Assembly: GCA_947630795.1 (NCBI GenBank)
Contig: CANRJC010000016.1
Coordinates: forward strand, 1 to 36,176
Reading direction: 5' to 3'
Source: an uncultured Phascolarctobacterium sp.
GTDB taxonomy: Bacteria; Bacillota; Negativicutes; Acidaminococcales; Acidaminococcaceae
DNA length: 36,176 nt
Part shown: positions 1 to 7,078 of the stretch, piece by piece
Numbering within the stretch: position 1 is the first letter of the stretch
Layout: the number at the start of each line of letters is the position of its first letter
Translations under genes and position numbers: made by a program
Notes under the pieces: generated by a model
What the model saw: the letters and a program-made list of their open reading frames with translations, nothing else
Told to the model about the DNA's origin: nothing
Database searches by the model: none

Positions 1-1164
1 GCTTATGACAGCATCGAGAAACTGGCTGCTGCCGGCGTTATCGACGGCTACGGCGACGGCACCTTCGGCGGCGACAAACTGATGACCCGTTATGAGATGG
101 CTCAGATCGTTGCTCGTGCAATGGCTAATGGTGCCAACGTGGACAAACTGGCTGCCGAGTTCGCAGACGAGCTGGATGCACTGGGCGTTCGCGTTGCCAA
201 CCTGGAGAAGAAGGCTGATGCCGTTAAGATCACCGGCCAGATCCGCGCTCAATATCAGAGCTACCCTGGCTTTAACTCCGGTGCTGTCAGCAAACTGCGT
301 TCCCGTCTGTGGTTCAAAGGCCAGATCAACGATGACTGGAGCTACACCGGCATGATCCAGAACGAGCAGGTTCTTGCTCACAGCAATACCGGTGATGAAG
401 AGACCACCTTCCAGCGTGCTTTTGTAAACGGCAAGTTGGGCGGCTTGGCCATCGAAGCAGGCCGTAACCACATCGCCTTGATCGGCAACGGCGGCCAAGT
501 TTACGGCCATCGTGCTGATTATGTAAAAGCCTCCTACGGCAAGGACATCAAGATCACAGGTATGGTCGGCAAATTGGCCAGCCCTGCCAGCGCTACGACT
601 ATTAGCGGCGATCCTTTGGAAGAAAAGGCCAACACTCCTTACGGTGAAGATTTCTGGCTGGCTTCCGTAGGCGGCAAGATCGGCGTAGTCAACGCAGAAG
701 TTACCTACATGGATGTAAAGAACCAGTCCAATGGTGCTTTTGGTGCGGTTCCTGCTTCCAAAGACAACAGCATCCTCGGTATCGACGTTAAATTCCCCAT
801 CGTGAAAGATCTGACTTTGGAAGGACTGTGGCTGAAGGCTGAGGAAGACGACATGGACGGCAACGATCAGGGTGTATTTGCAATGCTGAAATACGGCGGA
901 GCAAAAGCCAACAAACCTGGCAGTTGGGGCGTATTCGCCAAGTACTGGAATATGGCCGGCTCCACTGTTATCGCTAACGGCGATGACAACAGCTATGAGA
1001 ATGATTACCTGCTCAATGGCTTTGAAGGCTACGGCATCGGTGCCGAATATGCAGTTGCCAAGAACATGATCGCTTATGTTGACTGGGTAGATCTGGAGAG
1101 CAAAGGCAACGACTCCAGCAAAGACGGTGCTTCCCTGTGGAGCCATCTGGTGATCACTTTCTAA
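1..1164 (+). CDS. SLH-domain porin, 5' end missing (OmpM-like)
   Basis: The frame is open from base 1, so the start lies outside the window. The first ~35 visible residues are the end of an S-layer homology (SLH) domain: the AAGVIDGYGDGTFGGDKLMTR run and the following YEMAQIVARAM match SLH repeats. A short coiled-coil-like stretch (LDALGVRVANLEKKAD) follows. The remaining ~310 residues are a Gly/aromatic-rich beta-barrel with alternating strands, ending in ...SHLVITF; a C-terminal Phe is typical of outer-membrane barrels. In Negativicutes such SLH-porins tie the outer membrane to peptidoglycan through the SLH domain and let small solutes pass. A hairpin terminator follows, so the gene ends its own transcript. 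The ATG at base 82 is internal to the SLH domain and is not the start. Family call is confident; solute specificity cannot be read. Confidence 0.88.
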   Translation, partial: AYDSIEKLAAAGVIDGYGDGTFGGDKLMTRYEMAQIVARAMANGANVDKLAAEFADELDALGVRVANLEKKADAVKITGQIRAQYQSYPGFNSGAVSKLRSRLWFKGQINDDWSYTGMIQNEQVLAHSNTGDEETTFQRAFVNGKLGGLAIEAGRNHIALIGNGGQVYGHRADYVKASYGKDIKITGMVGKLASPASATTISGDPLEEKANTPYGEDFWLASVGGKIGVVNAEVTYMDVKNQSNGAFGAVPASKDNSILGIDVKFPIVKDLTLEGLWLKAEEDDMDGNDQGVFAMLKYGGAKANKPGSWGVFAKYWNMAGSTVIANGDDNSYENDYLLNGFEGYGIGAEYAVAKNMIAYVDWVDLESKGNDSSKDGASLWSHLVITF

Positions 1165-1206
1165 GAAAAAGCCTCACAGCGGCAACTGCGCAAGTTGCAA
1201 AAAACG

Positions 1207-1231
1207 GAGGGGCACGCAAGTGCCCCTCTTT
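1207..1231 (+). terminator. Intrinsic terminator of the porin gene
   Basis: A perfect 9-bp stem (GAGGGGCAC / GTGCCCCTC) with a GCAA loop lies 42 bases after the porin stop. The T tract is short (TTTACT), so termination may be incomplete. Confidence 0.75.
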
Positions 1232-1277
1232 ACTATTCGAAGGTGAAATAACTCGCTCGCATGAAAATTTTAAAGCG

Positions 1278-1306
1278 TTGACTTTCGCCTTCGGCCTTGT
1301 TACAAT
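1278..1306 (+). promoter_or_regulatory. Strong sigma-A-type promoter for the structured RNA
   Basis: TTGACT at 1278-1283 and TACAAT at 1301-1306 are separated by exactly 17 bases. No translated gene follows before a terminator at 1451-1478, so the promoter appears to drive a non-coding transcript starting near 1313. Confidence 0.8.
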
Positions 1307-1312
1307 AAAGAT

Positions 1313-1478
1313 GCTTTTGATTGCCGATCTCGCAAGAGGAGAGGCGGCACCGCAAGGGATACTCCCCGTTGTTTGCGGACAAACGAATAGAGTAACGATC
1401 TAGCCGCTCACCGACAAGCGGGATAGAAGCAGTCGGACCGAAGTGAGCACGTCCTTCGCCAATGGCGAGGGACTTTTT
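1313..1478 (+). ncRNA. Candidate structured small RNA, about 165 nt, family unknown
   Basis: Between the promoter at 1278-1306 and the terminator at 1451-1478 lies a stretch with no convincing reading frame but three well-formed hairpins. Stem A pairs 1323-1326 with 1345-1348 and TCTC with GAGA inside. Stem B pairs CCGCAA (1350-1355) with TTGCGG (1373-1378) around GGGA/TCCC. Stem C pairs GCTCAC (1406-1411) with GTGAGC (1443-1448) and CGAC with GTCG inside. The 5' and 3' ends do not pair, which argues against 6S RNA. I see no signatures of tmRNA, RNase P RNA, SRP RNA or a riboswitch known to me. It could be a standalone sRNA, or a leader whose gene was lost. The unit is visible; its function is unknown. 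Confidence 0.55.
1451..1478 (+). terminator. Intrinsic terminator of the structured RNA
   Basis: GTCCTTCGCC and GGCGAGGGAC form a 10-bp stem with one G-U pair and an AAT loop, followed directly by TTTTT (1474-1478). Confidence 0.82.
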
Positions 1479-1484
1479 GTTTTA

Positions 1485-1515
1485 GTGTGGAGTTTGGAGT
1501 GAGGTGTGTGGAGTT
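1485..1515 (+). repeat. Short degenerate direct repeat GTGTGGAGTT
   Basis: GTGTGGAGTT occurs at 1485-1494 and again at 1506-1515, with a related GGAGT core between them (1496-1500). It lies just upstream of the REP-like hairpins and may belong to the same repeat cassette. Confidence 0.4.
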
Positions 1516-1519
1516 GAGA

Positions 1520-1609
1520 GCACCGCACACTGAGCCTGTCGAAGTGAGCGGTGCAATGGCAGAGTCTTTCATTCGCGTCGGGCATTTCGACAAGCTCAAT
1601 GACCGACGC
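1520..1609. repeat. Inverted pair of REP-like hairpins (REPIN/BIME-type doublet)
   Basis: Hairpin 1 (1520-1554) has arms GCACCGC/GCGGTGC, then CACT/AGTG, around the loop GAGCCTGTCGA. Hairpin 2 (1575-1609) has arms GCGTCGG/CCGACGC, then CATT/AATG, around TCGACAAGCTC. The second loop is the reverse complement of the first with one change (GAGCYTGTCGA). The outer arms differ completely but pair perfectly in each, so structure and loop are conserved while stem sequence is not. The inverted arrangement, about 20 bases apart, is what REP doublets look like. No REP-associated transposase is in the window. The shared 19-mer, CACTGAGCCTGTCGAAGTG, resembles a repeat I recall from many bacterial genomes. 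Confidence 0.72.
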
Positions 1610-1672
1610 TACACGAAGCTCAGCGCAGCAGCTAAGTAGCAAGTTTTTCTTCTCATTTTGTCCCTAAAAATG

Positions 1673-1678
1673 TATAAT
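1673..1678 (+). promoter_or_regulatory. Possible -10 element for the Rpn-family gene
   Basis: TATAAT is present 62 bases before the start codon, but no good -35 element lies 16-18 bases upstream. Weak call. Confidence 0.3.
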
Positions 1679-1739
1679 AAAAGTACGGTCACATCAGGGG
1701 CAAGGTGAGCAAAATAAAAAAGCAAAAGGAGGAGACCCA

Positions 1740-2621
1740 ATGCCCCGGATGAAAAGGACCGTAAAAGACAGCGTTTTCACTTATCTCTTTCAAGACCCGC
1801 AGTACACTCTGCAGCTCTATAAGTCGCTGCACGGCGAAGATGACGGCGTCGAAGAGAAAGACATCGAACTGATCACGCTGACCAACGTCTTGGTCGACGA
1901 CATTTACAACGACTTAGGCTTTTTGGTGAAAGACAGGCTGATCGTTTTAGTGGAAGCCCAGTCCACATTTTCTCGGAACATCGCCTATCGTATGCTGCTT
2001 TACATGACAGCAACTTTTAAAGCCTACGCCGATAGAGAAAAGATGGACAGCCACTCGCAGAAAGATCTGCACTTCCCTCATGCGGAGGTATATGTTATCT
2101 ACACGGGGGAGGGAGAAGTCCCCGCTGTCTGTCGATTTTCGGATCTCTGCGAAAAAGGGAAAGATGAAGACGATGTAGATGTAGAAACGAGAGTTCATGT
2201 ACTGCGGGGAGATGCCGCCGATAAAAACGACATCGTGAGGCAGTATGTGCGCTTTTGCAAGATCGCCGATGAAGAGCGGCGCAAAGGCGGCCCCACGGTG
2301 AAAACTGTAAAGAGGATCATCGACCGCTGTATCGAAGAAGGAGTGCTGCCAGTTTTTTTGGCGTCACGCAGGAGGGAGGTAGAGGATATGATGGTAGTAT
2401 TGTTCGATGAAAAGAAAGTAAGAGAGATCCACGAGTACAACCTTAGGAAAGATGCTTTAGAAGAGGGCAGAGACGAGGGCACAGAAAAAGGCATCTCTGC
2501 TATGGTCGCCACATTGAAGCAATTGGATATAGCAAAGGCCGTTGCCAAAGATAAATTGGTACTGAACTTTCACTTATCTCCTCAAGTTGCCGAGGCGAAG
2601 GTGGAGCAGTATTGGAATTGA
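1740..2621 (+). CDS. Rpn-family recombination-promoting nuclease / putative transposase (PD-(D/E)XK)
   Basis: This 293-residue protein has the marks of the Rpn/YhgA-like family. It opens with KDSVFTYLFQDP (residues 10-20), has the acidic YNDLGF segment (D58), and carries the catalytic-type E-x-Q of LIVLVEAQST (E72, Q74) followed by a conserved region with ...NIAYRMLLYM. The C-terminus holds the charged EGRDEGTEKG stretch common in these proteins. Studied members are Mg-dependent DNA endonucleases that raise RecA-independent recombination; many are annotated as transposases without proven transposition. A strong ribosome-binding site (AAGGAGGAG, 1727-1734) fixes the start at 1740, and a strong terminator follows, so it is a single-gene unit. 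It appears intact. It sits directly after the REP doublet and structured RNA, which marks 1200-2700 as an accessory island between conserved genes. Confidence 0.85.
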   Translation: MPRMKRTVKDSVFTYLFQDPQYTLQLYKSLHGEDDGVEEKDIELITLTNVLVDDIYNDLGFLVKDRLIVLVEAQSTFSRNIAYRMLLYMTATFKAYADREKMDSHSQKDLHFPHAEVYVIYTGEGEVPAVCRFSDLCEKGKDEDDVDVETRVHVLRGDAADKNDIVRQYVRFCKIADEERRKGGPTVKTVKRIIDRCIEEGVLPVFLASRRREVEDMMVVLFDEKKVREIHEYNLRKDALEEGRDEGTEKGISAMVATLKQLDIAKAVAKDKLVLNFHLSPQVAEAKVEQYWN

Positions 2622-2650
2622 CGAAAATTTGAACAAGTGAACAAAAAACT

Positions 2651-2679
2651 GAGGGACGCTCAAAAGGCGTCCCTCTTTT
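2651..2679 (+). terminator. Intrinsic terminator after the Rpn-family gene
   Basis: A perfect 9-bp stem (GAGGGACGC / GCGTCCCTC) with a 7-base loop is followed by TTTT. Confidence 0.85.
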
Positions 2680-2888
2680 GCATATAAAACTTTTCTGCCG
2701 GCAGCGGAAGAGTTTCACAGAAGAAAAGAAAAAAATTGTTTTCGTCGCAAAAATCCCCGCGAATTCGCACACAGAGTTTTGCCCAAGGCGGCTGCTTATT
2801 TTTGCGGCACTCTTTTTTTAAGTCGATGCCGGTGAAATTTTCAAAACTTGCGCAGACAGAAGGCGAAGGCCGCAACACTGCCCCTTTT
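2680..2888. other. Non-coding gap before ktrB
   Basis: This part of the 346-base gap between the Rpn-family gene and ktrB holds no supported gene. It is AT-rich with short palindromes such as CTGCCGGCAG (2695-2704). I see no c-di-AMP riboswitch, although such elements precede K+ transporter genes in some Firmicutes. Confidence 0.5.
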
Positions 2889-2917
2889 TTGGCGCAAGAA
2901 GATTTTTATGTTATAAT
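2889..2917 (+). promoter_or_regulatory. Promoter of the ktrB-ktrA operon
   Basis: TATAAT at 2912-2917 has a moderate -35 (TTGGCG, 2889-2894) 17 bases upstream. The leader to the ktrB start is about 45 bases, too short for a known riboswitch. Confidence 0.65.
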
Positions 2918-2967
2918 GAAAACATGACAGCCTTGGAATTTTCGCGAGGGAGAAGAGGACTTCTTTC

Positions 2968-4317
2968 ATGAACAAGATGCTCAGGCTCATCCTCAATTTG
3001 AACCGCAGCATGGCGGTGTGCCTTTCCTTCACGGCTCTCATCGCCGTAGGCACCCTGCTCTTGCTGCTGCCTGTGTCCAACACCGCCGGAGAGTGGATGG
3101 ATCTTACAGACGCTCTTTTCACCGCCACCAGCGCCGGCTGCGTCACCGGCTTGGCCGTGGTGGACACCGGCCGCTACTTCAGCCTCTTCGGGCAAATAGT
3201 GATCTTGCTTTTGATCCAGATCGGCGGTGTGGGCATCATGACCCTCACCACCGTTTTGAGCATCGGCATGGGGAAAAGAGTGGCCATTCGCGAGCGGCTG
3301 CTGCTGCAGGAATCGCTGAACCAAGACGAGCCTGGCAGTGTGGTGCGGACCGCCCGCAACATCATCGTCTATACTTTGGCGACAGAATTTTTCTTCGGCG
3401 CTTTGCTCTCTTATTATTTTTACGAAGAAGCGGGGCTGGGGGCGAAGGCGTTCTATTGGGGCTTTTGGCACGCAGTGAGCGCTTTTTGCAACGCCGGCTT
3501 CGATATTTTGGGTAATTGGACCAGCCTCACCAATTATCGGGACAACATAGTGGTGAACCTCATCTTCATTTTGCTCATCACTTTGGGCGGCTTGGGCGTC
3601 ATCGTCATCAGCGACGTGGCCCGCAAGCGCTCGTGGCGCCGCCTCACTCTCCACACTAAGATCGCTCTCACCGCCTCGGCCTGTCTCACTTTCGGCGGGG
3701 CCTTGCTCATTTGGGCTTTAGAATGCGATAACCCCGCCACCTTGGGAGAACTTGGGGCGCCGCAGCAATTTTTGGCGTCTCTCTTTCAATCGGTGAGCCT
3801 GCGCACCGCAGGCTTCAACACTTTGGATCTTTCTCAAATGCGTTTCGGCAGTCTTTTCGCCATGGAAGCGCTGATGTTCATAGGGGCGTCTCCCACATCT
3901 GCCGGCGGCGGCCTCAAGACCACCACTTTCGTGGTGTTGCTGGCCAGCACTTTGGCCTTGGTCCGAAATAAAAAAGATGCGGTGCTCTTCAGGCGGCGGC
4001 TGAGTTCTCAGAGCATCGGCAAAGCGGCCAGCGTTTTCGTGCTGGCGGCCCTCTATTTGGCCATGGCTTTTTTTGCTTTGCTCTTGGCGGACGGCAACAG
4101 CCATCCCTTCGCTTTGACTCTTTTCGAAATATTCTCCGCCTTCGGCACCGTGGGCATGGGAGTGGGCATCACTCACGAATGGAACACGGCGGCGAAGTTG
4201 GTGCTGATCCTCACCATGTTCGTGGGCAGGGTGGGCATCTTGACCTTCATAATGTCCTTTTTTGATAAAAATACGGAGAAGATCCGCTATCCCGAAGAAG
4301 ATGTGTTCATAGGCTAG
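2968..4317 (+). CDS. ktrB: K+ uptake channel subunit, TrkH/KtrB family
   Basis: The 449-residue protein is the membrane subunit of a Trk/Ktr potassium uptake system. It shows the four pore loops of the superfamily, each with its filter glycine: TSAGCVTGL (54-62), SAFCNAGF (171-178), SLRTAGFN (277-284) and SAFGTVGMG (390-398), separated by hydrophobic membrane segments. The length and short N-terminus fit the KtrB/Ktr type better than the longer proteobacterial TrkH. The start at 2968 follows an AGAGGA ribosome-binding site. Its RCK-domain partner ktrA begins 12 bases after the stop, so both subunits come from one transcript. K+ or Na+ coupling cannot be told from sequence. Confidence 0.93.
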   Translation: MNKMLRLILNLNRSMAVCLSFTALIAVGTLLLLLPVSNTAGEWMDLTDALFTATSAGCVTGLAVVDTGRYFSLFGQIVILLLIQIGGVGIMTLTTVLSIGMGKRVAIRERLLLQESLNQDEPGSVVRTARNIIVYTLATEFFFGALLSYYFYEEAGLGAKAFYWGFWHAVSAFCNAGFDILGNWTSLTNYRDNIVVNLIFILLITLGGLGVIVISDVARKRSWRRLTLHTKIALTASACLTFGGALLIWALECDNPATLGELGAPQQFLASLFQSVSLRTAGFNTLDLSQMRFGSLFAMEALMFIGASPTSAGGGLKTTTFVVLLASTLALVRNKKDAVLFRRRLSSQSIGKAASVFVLAALYLAMAFFALLLADGNSHPFALTLFEIFSAFGTVGMGVGITHEWNTAAKLVLILTMFVGRVGILTFIMSFFDKNTEKIRYPEEDVFIG

Positions 4318-4329
4318 GAGGCTGTGTTT

Positions 4330-4989
4330 ATGAGAAAGAACAGAAAGCAGGTGCTGGTGGCGGGGCTGGGACGTTTCGGCTCCAGCGTGGCCCTCACTTT
4401 GGAAAATTTGGGCTGCGAAGTGCTGGCCATCGACGATAACGAGGCGCTGGTGCAAAATATCAGCAGCAGTCTCAGCTATGTGGTGTGCGGCAACGCCGCC
4501 GATGAACAGACACTGCGCAATTTGAATGCGGCAGAGGCGGACGTGGCGGTGGTGGCCATCGGCAATTTAGAGAGCAACATGATGTGCACCCTGCTGCTGA
4601 AAGAAATGGGCGTGCCCAAAGTGGTGGTGAAAGCGGTGAGCGAGCTGCACGGCAAAATGGCCGAGAAGATCGGCGCCGATAAAGTGATCCATTCGGAGAC
4701 AGATATGGGACGGCGGCTGGCTCACAACCTCATCGCCAGCAATGTGGTGGATTATTTGGAATTGAGCCGTTATATCAGCGTGGTGACTTTGGAACTGCCG
4801 GATGAATTCGTGGGGCAGAACCTCATCCAAGCCGATATCCGCAATCGCTTCAACGTGAGCGTGGTGGCCATCCAGCGGGGCGACACCACCATCGCCAATC
4901 CTCAGGCGAGGACCGTTTTCGAAGCGGGAGATCAGCTGATAGTGCTGGGCACCAAAGAAGCTATCGGCGAGTTGTGGGAGCGCCTGTGA
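4330..4989 (+). CDS. ktrA: K+ uptake regulatory subunit, TrkA/KtrA (RCK) family
   Basis: This 219-residue cytosolic protein gates the KtrB channel. Residues ~7-125 form a Rossmann RCK_N domain with the nucleotide-binding GLGRFG motif and a conserved acidic residue at the end of strand 2 (AIDDNE). Residues ~140-219 form the RCK_C (TrkA-C) domain ending in QLIVLGTKE. Family members respond to ATP/ADP or NAD(H), and RCK_C often binds c-di-AMP. I chose ATG 4330 over the upstream GTG 4324 because AGGAGG (4316-4321) is 8 bases from the ATG and only 2 from the GTG. The stop TGA shares one base with the next start codon (TGATG). Confidence 0.93.
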   Translation: MRKNRKQVLVAGLGRFGSSVALTLENLGCEVLAIDDNEALVQNISSSLSYVVCGNAADEQTLRNLNAAEADVAVVAIGNLESNMMCTLLLKEMGVPKVVVKAVSELHGKMAEKIGADKVIHSETDMGRRLAHNLIASNVVDYLELSRYISVVTLELPDEFVGQNLIQADIRNRFNVSVVAIQRGDTTIANPQARTVFEAGDQLIVLGTKEAIGELWERL

Positions 4990-5792
4990 TGGAAAGAGAA
5001 GAGATCGGCAGCAGCCGCAATCCTTTGGTGAAAGAAGCGGCGGCGCTGAAATTGAAAAAGGAACGGCAGCGGCAGGGCCTCTATCTGGCCGAGGGCGTGC
5101 GGCAGACAGAGGAAGCGGTGGCGGCCGCGGCGGCCGAAAAAATTTTTTATGTGCCGGCAGCTTATGCAGAGCAGCCGCGGCTGGCGGCTCTTTTGGAAAA
5201 AGCGGCGGCTCAAAGGATCGAACTGATCCCTGTCAGCGAGGCAGTGCTGAAAAAGATCGCCGACGAAAAAACGCCTCAGCCGGTTATCGCTCTCTGTGCC
5301 GTCAAAGAACCTCCTTTGGAAAAAATTTTTGCCCAAGGAAAGCCGGTGGCAGTGTTGGATGCGGTGGCCGACCCGGGCAACGTGGGCAGCATCTTGCGGA
5401 CGGCAGCTGCGGCGGGAGCGGGGGGAGCCGTTCTATTAGACGGTTGTGCCGATCTTTATGCACCGAAAACGGTGCGTTCGGCTATGGGTGCTCTCTATCA
5501 TCTGCCCTGCGTCACCGGGGTGAAGGAAGAAGAACTGATTTCAGCCGCAGAAGAGGCAGGCTACGAATTGGCGGCCTGCGTGCCTCAAGGAGGCAGAAAT
5601 TTGTATAAGTCGGATCTGCGGGGTCGCTTGGCTTTCATTTTGGGCAACGAAGCGAACGGTGTAAGGCCTTCTCTTGCGGCACGAGCAGAGGAGCACCTTT
5701 GCATCCCCATGCCGGGACGCAGCGAATCGCTGAATGTGGCGGCAGCGGCGGCGGTGGTGCTTTTCGAAGCGGTGCGTCAGCGGGAAAGGTAG
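4989..5792 (+). CDS. TrmH/SpoU-family RNA 2'-O-methyltransferase
   Basis: The 267-residue protein is a SPOUT methyltransferase, expected to methylate a ribose 2'-OH, most likely in 23S rRNA, using S-adenosylmethionine. The N-terminal ~95 residues are the substrate-binding domain (NPLVKEAAAL, then LYLAEGVRQTEEA). The knotted catalytic domain carries motif 1 DPGNVGSILRT (128-138), motif 2 FILGNEANGV (216-225) and motif 3 IPMPGRSESLNV (239-250), all intact. The exact target nucleotide cannot be assigned. ATG 4989 overlaps the ktrA stop by one base; a GTG at 4974 is in frame but has no better ribosome-binding site. It is translationally coupled to ktrA and followed 6 bases later by the PHP gene. 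Confidence 0.88.
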   Translation: MEREEIGSSRNPLVKEAAALKLKKERQRQGLYLAEGVRQTEEAVAAAAAEKIFYVPAAYAEQPRLAALLEKAAAQRIELIPVSEAVLKKIADEKTPQPVIALCAVKEPPLEKIFAQGKPVAVLDAVADPGNVGSILRTAAAAGAGGAVLLDGCADLYAPKTVRSAMGALYHLPCVTGVKEEELISAAEEAGYELAACVPQGGRNLYKSDLRGRLAFILGNEANGVRPSLAARAEEHLCIPMPGRSESLNVAAAAAVVLFEAVRQRER

Positions 5793-5798
5793 GCAACT

Positions 5799-6644
5799 AT
5801 GGACGAGGGCTATGCCGATCTTCACATGCACAGCAGTTTTTCCGACGGGGCAGAGACGCCGGCCGCTTTGGTAGAAACTTGCGGGAAATTGGGCCTAAGG
5901 GCCATGGCCATCACCGACCACGACAGCGTGGCCGGCTTGGACGAAGCCTTTGCGGCTGCCGCTCGCTATCCCCGTTTGCTTTTGCTGCCGGGCTTAGAGC
6001 TGGACACGAAATGGCGGGGCCGCTCGGTCCACATCCTCGGCTATCACATCGACAGAAAAAACAAATATTTGCTGGAAGTTTTGGCCGAACAGCGAAGAGG
6101 CCGCGAAAAACGGCTGGGGCTGATGCTGGCGAAACTGGCAGACTTGGGCCTGCCCCTCACCGCCCGGGAGTGTTATCCTTCTGCCGCCTTCGGCGAGCAC
6201 AAGGCCGTGGGTCGGCCCCATTTGGCTCGGGCCATGGTGACTAAAGGCTATGTTTCTTCCGTAGAAGAAGCCTTCGATCGTTATTTGGCCGCAGGCAAGC
6301 CCGCTTATGCGGAGATCGAGAAGCTGACGCCGAAAGAAGGCGTGGCTCTCGTCCATGCGGCGGGAGGAGCGGCCGTTTTGGCTCATCCGGGAGAGTTGCC
6401 GACGCCGCAGCTGGCGGAAGAATTGCTGAAGGGCGAGACGGCGGCGGGCTTCGACGGCATCGAAGTTTATCACCCCAACAACGCCGGCTGTATGGCCAAG
6501 TGGCTGCGGACTGCAAAAAATTTTCATCTCTTGGTGAGCGGCGGCAGCGATTATCACGGCATCAAAGGAAAGATCCCCGAGCATTTGGGAGAATGGCTGG
6601 TGCCCGTCTCTTTCGTGAGAGAGTTGCTGGAGTGGCATAAGTAA
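5799..6644 (+). CDS. PHP-domain phosphoesterase (RNase AM / YciV-like)
   Basis: The 281-residue protein is a stand-alone PHP metal-dependent phosphoesterase. The metal ligands are visible: DLHMHSSFSDG (H9, H11, D16), ITDHDS (D40, H41), GLELD (E67), GRPHLARAM (~139-146), LAHPGEL (H196) and GSDYHG (D251, H253). Characterised close relatives degrade short RNA or DNA 5'-3' or hydrolyse 3',5'-nucleoside bisphosphates. That makes RNA turnover or pAp removal likely here, but the substrate is inferred. An AAAGGTAGG ribosome-binding site sits before the ATG. It is the last gene of the ktrBA operon, and a clear terminator follows. Confidence 0.87.
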   Translation: MDEGYADLHMHSSFSDGAETPAALVETCGKLGLRAMAITDHDSVAGLDEAFAAAARYPRLLLLPGLELDTKWRGRSVHILGYHIDRKNKYLLEVLAEQRRGREKRLGLMLAKLADLGLPLTARECYPSAAFGEHKAVGRPHLARAMVTKGYVSSVEEAFDRYLAAGKPAYAEIEKLTPKEGVALVHAAGGAAVLAHPGELPTPQLAEELLKGETAAGFDGIEVYHPNNAGCMAKWLRTAKNFHLLVSGGSDYHGIKGKIPEHLGEWLVPVSFVRELLEWHK

Positions 6645-6678
6645 AAAAAGGAGCTTTTCGACGTATATATTTAACGAG

Positions 6679-6701
6679 AGGCCGCAAGAGCGGCCTTTTT
6701 T
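6679..6701 (+). terminator. Intrinsic terminator of the ktrBA-SpoU-PHP operon
   Basis: A 7-bp stem (AGGCCGC / GCGGCCT) with an AAGA loop is followed by a run of six T. Confidence 0.85.
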
Positions 6702-7010
6702 CTTTTGGCCGCAGCGCCTCTCTCTTTTTCTTTCGGCTCAAAGCCTTTTGGCCCCGAGGCCGCAGGCGCGGGTCTTTCTTTTCATTAAAGAATAAAAAAT
6801 AATTTATCATTTAAGCAGAGCTCGTGAGCGCAGAGGAGCATTGCTTCGGTTTTTGCCTTGTTCGCAATATCTTCGCAATTTTTTAAAAGGTCAAGACTGC
6901 GCCGAAGTACTTCGGCAACTTGACAGAGCAAAGAAAATTTCGAAAAATTTTTGCGGCGGGCATAGCCGCCGAAGCATTTTCGCACAGGAGGAAGAGAGAG
7001 GGGCAGGGGC
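6702..7010. other. Non-coding gap with a long palindromic hairpin
   Basis: No gene is supported in this part of the gap between the PHP gene and the secretin gene. Its main structure is at 6890-6924. GTCAAG and CTTGAC arms flank the perfect 16-base palindrome GCCGAAGTACTTCGGC (6901-6916). A second small inverted repeat, GGCGG/CCGCC, is near 6955-6970, next to an A5T5 tract at 6943-6952. Confidence 0.5.
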
Positions 7011-7039
7011 TTGTCAAAGAAAAAAGTTGCCGTTATAAT
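7011..7039 (+). promoter_or_regulatory. Promoter of the secretin-ATPase operon
   Basis: TTGTCA (7011-7016) and TATAAT (7034-7039) are 17 bases apart, and the start codon lies 39 bases after the -10 element. Confidence 0.82.
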
Positions 7040-7078
7040 AAAATCATAATTTTTGCAAAAGAAAGAAGGTGACGGCAA

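Noticed and set aside
1313..1478. 6S RNA
   Set aside because: Size is close, but the ends do not pair and no large central bubble is apparent.
1400..1642. Small - strand frame over the RNA unit and REP hairpins
   Set aside because: It crosses a terminator and both hairpins and has no recognisable ribosome-binding site or domain.
2917..2967. c-di-AMP riboswitch ahead of ktrB
   Set aside because: The predicted leader is only about 45 bases and lacks the conserved blocks.
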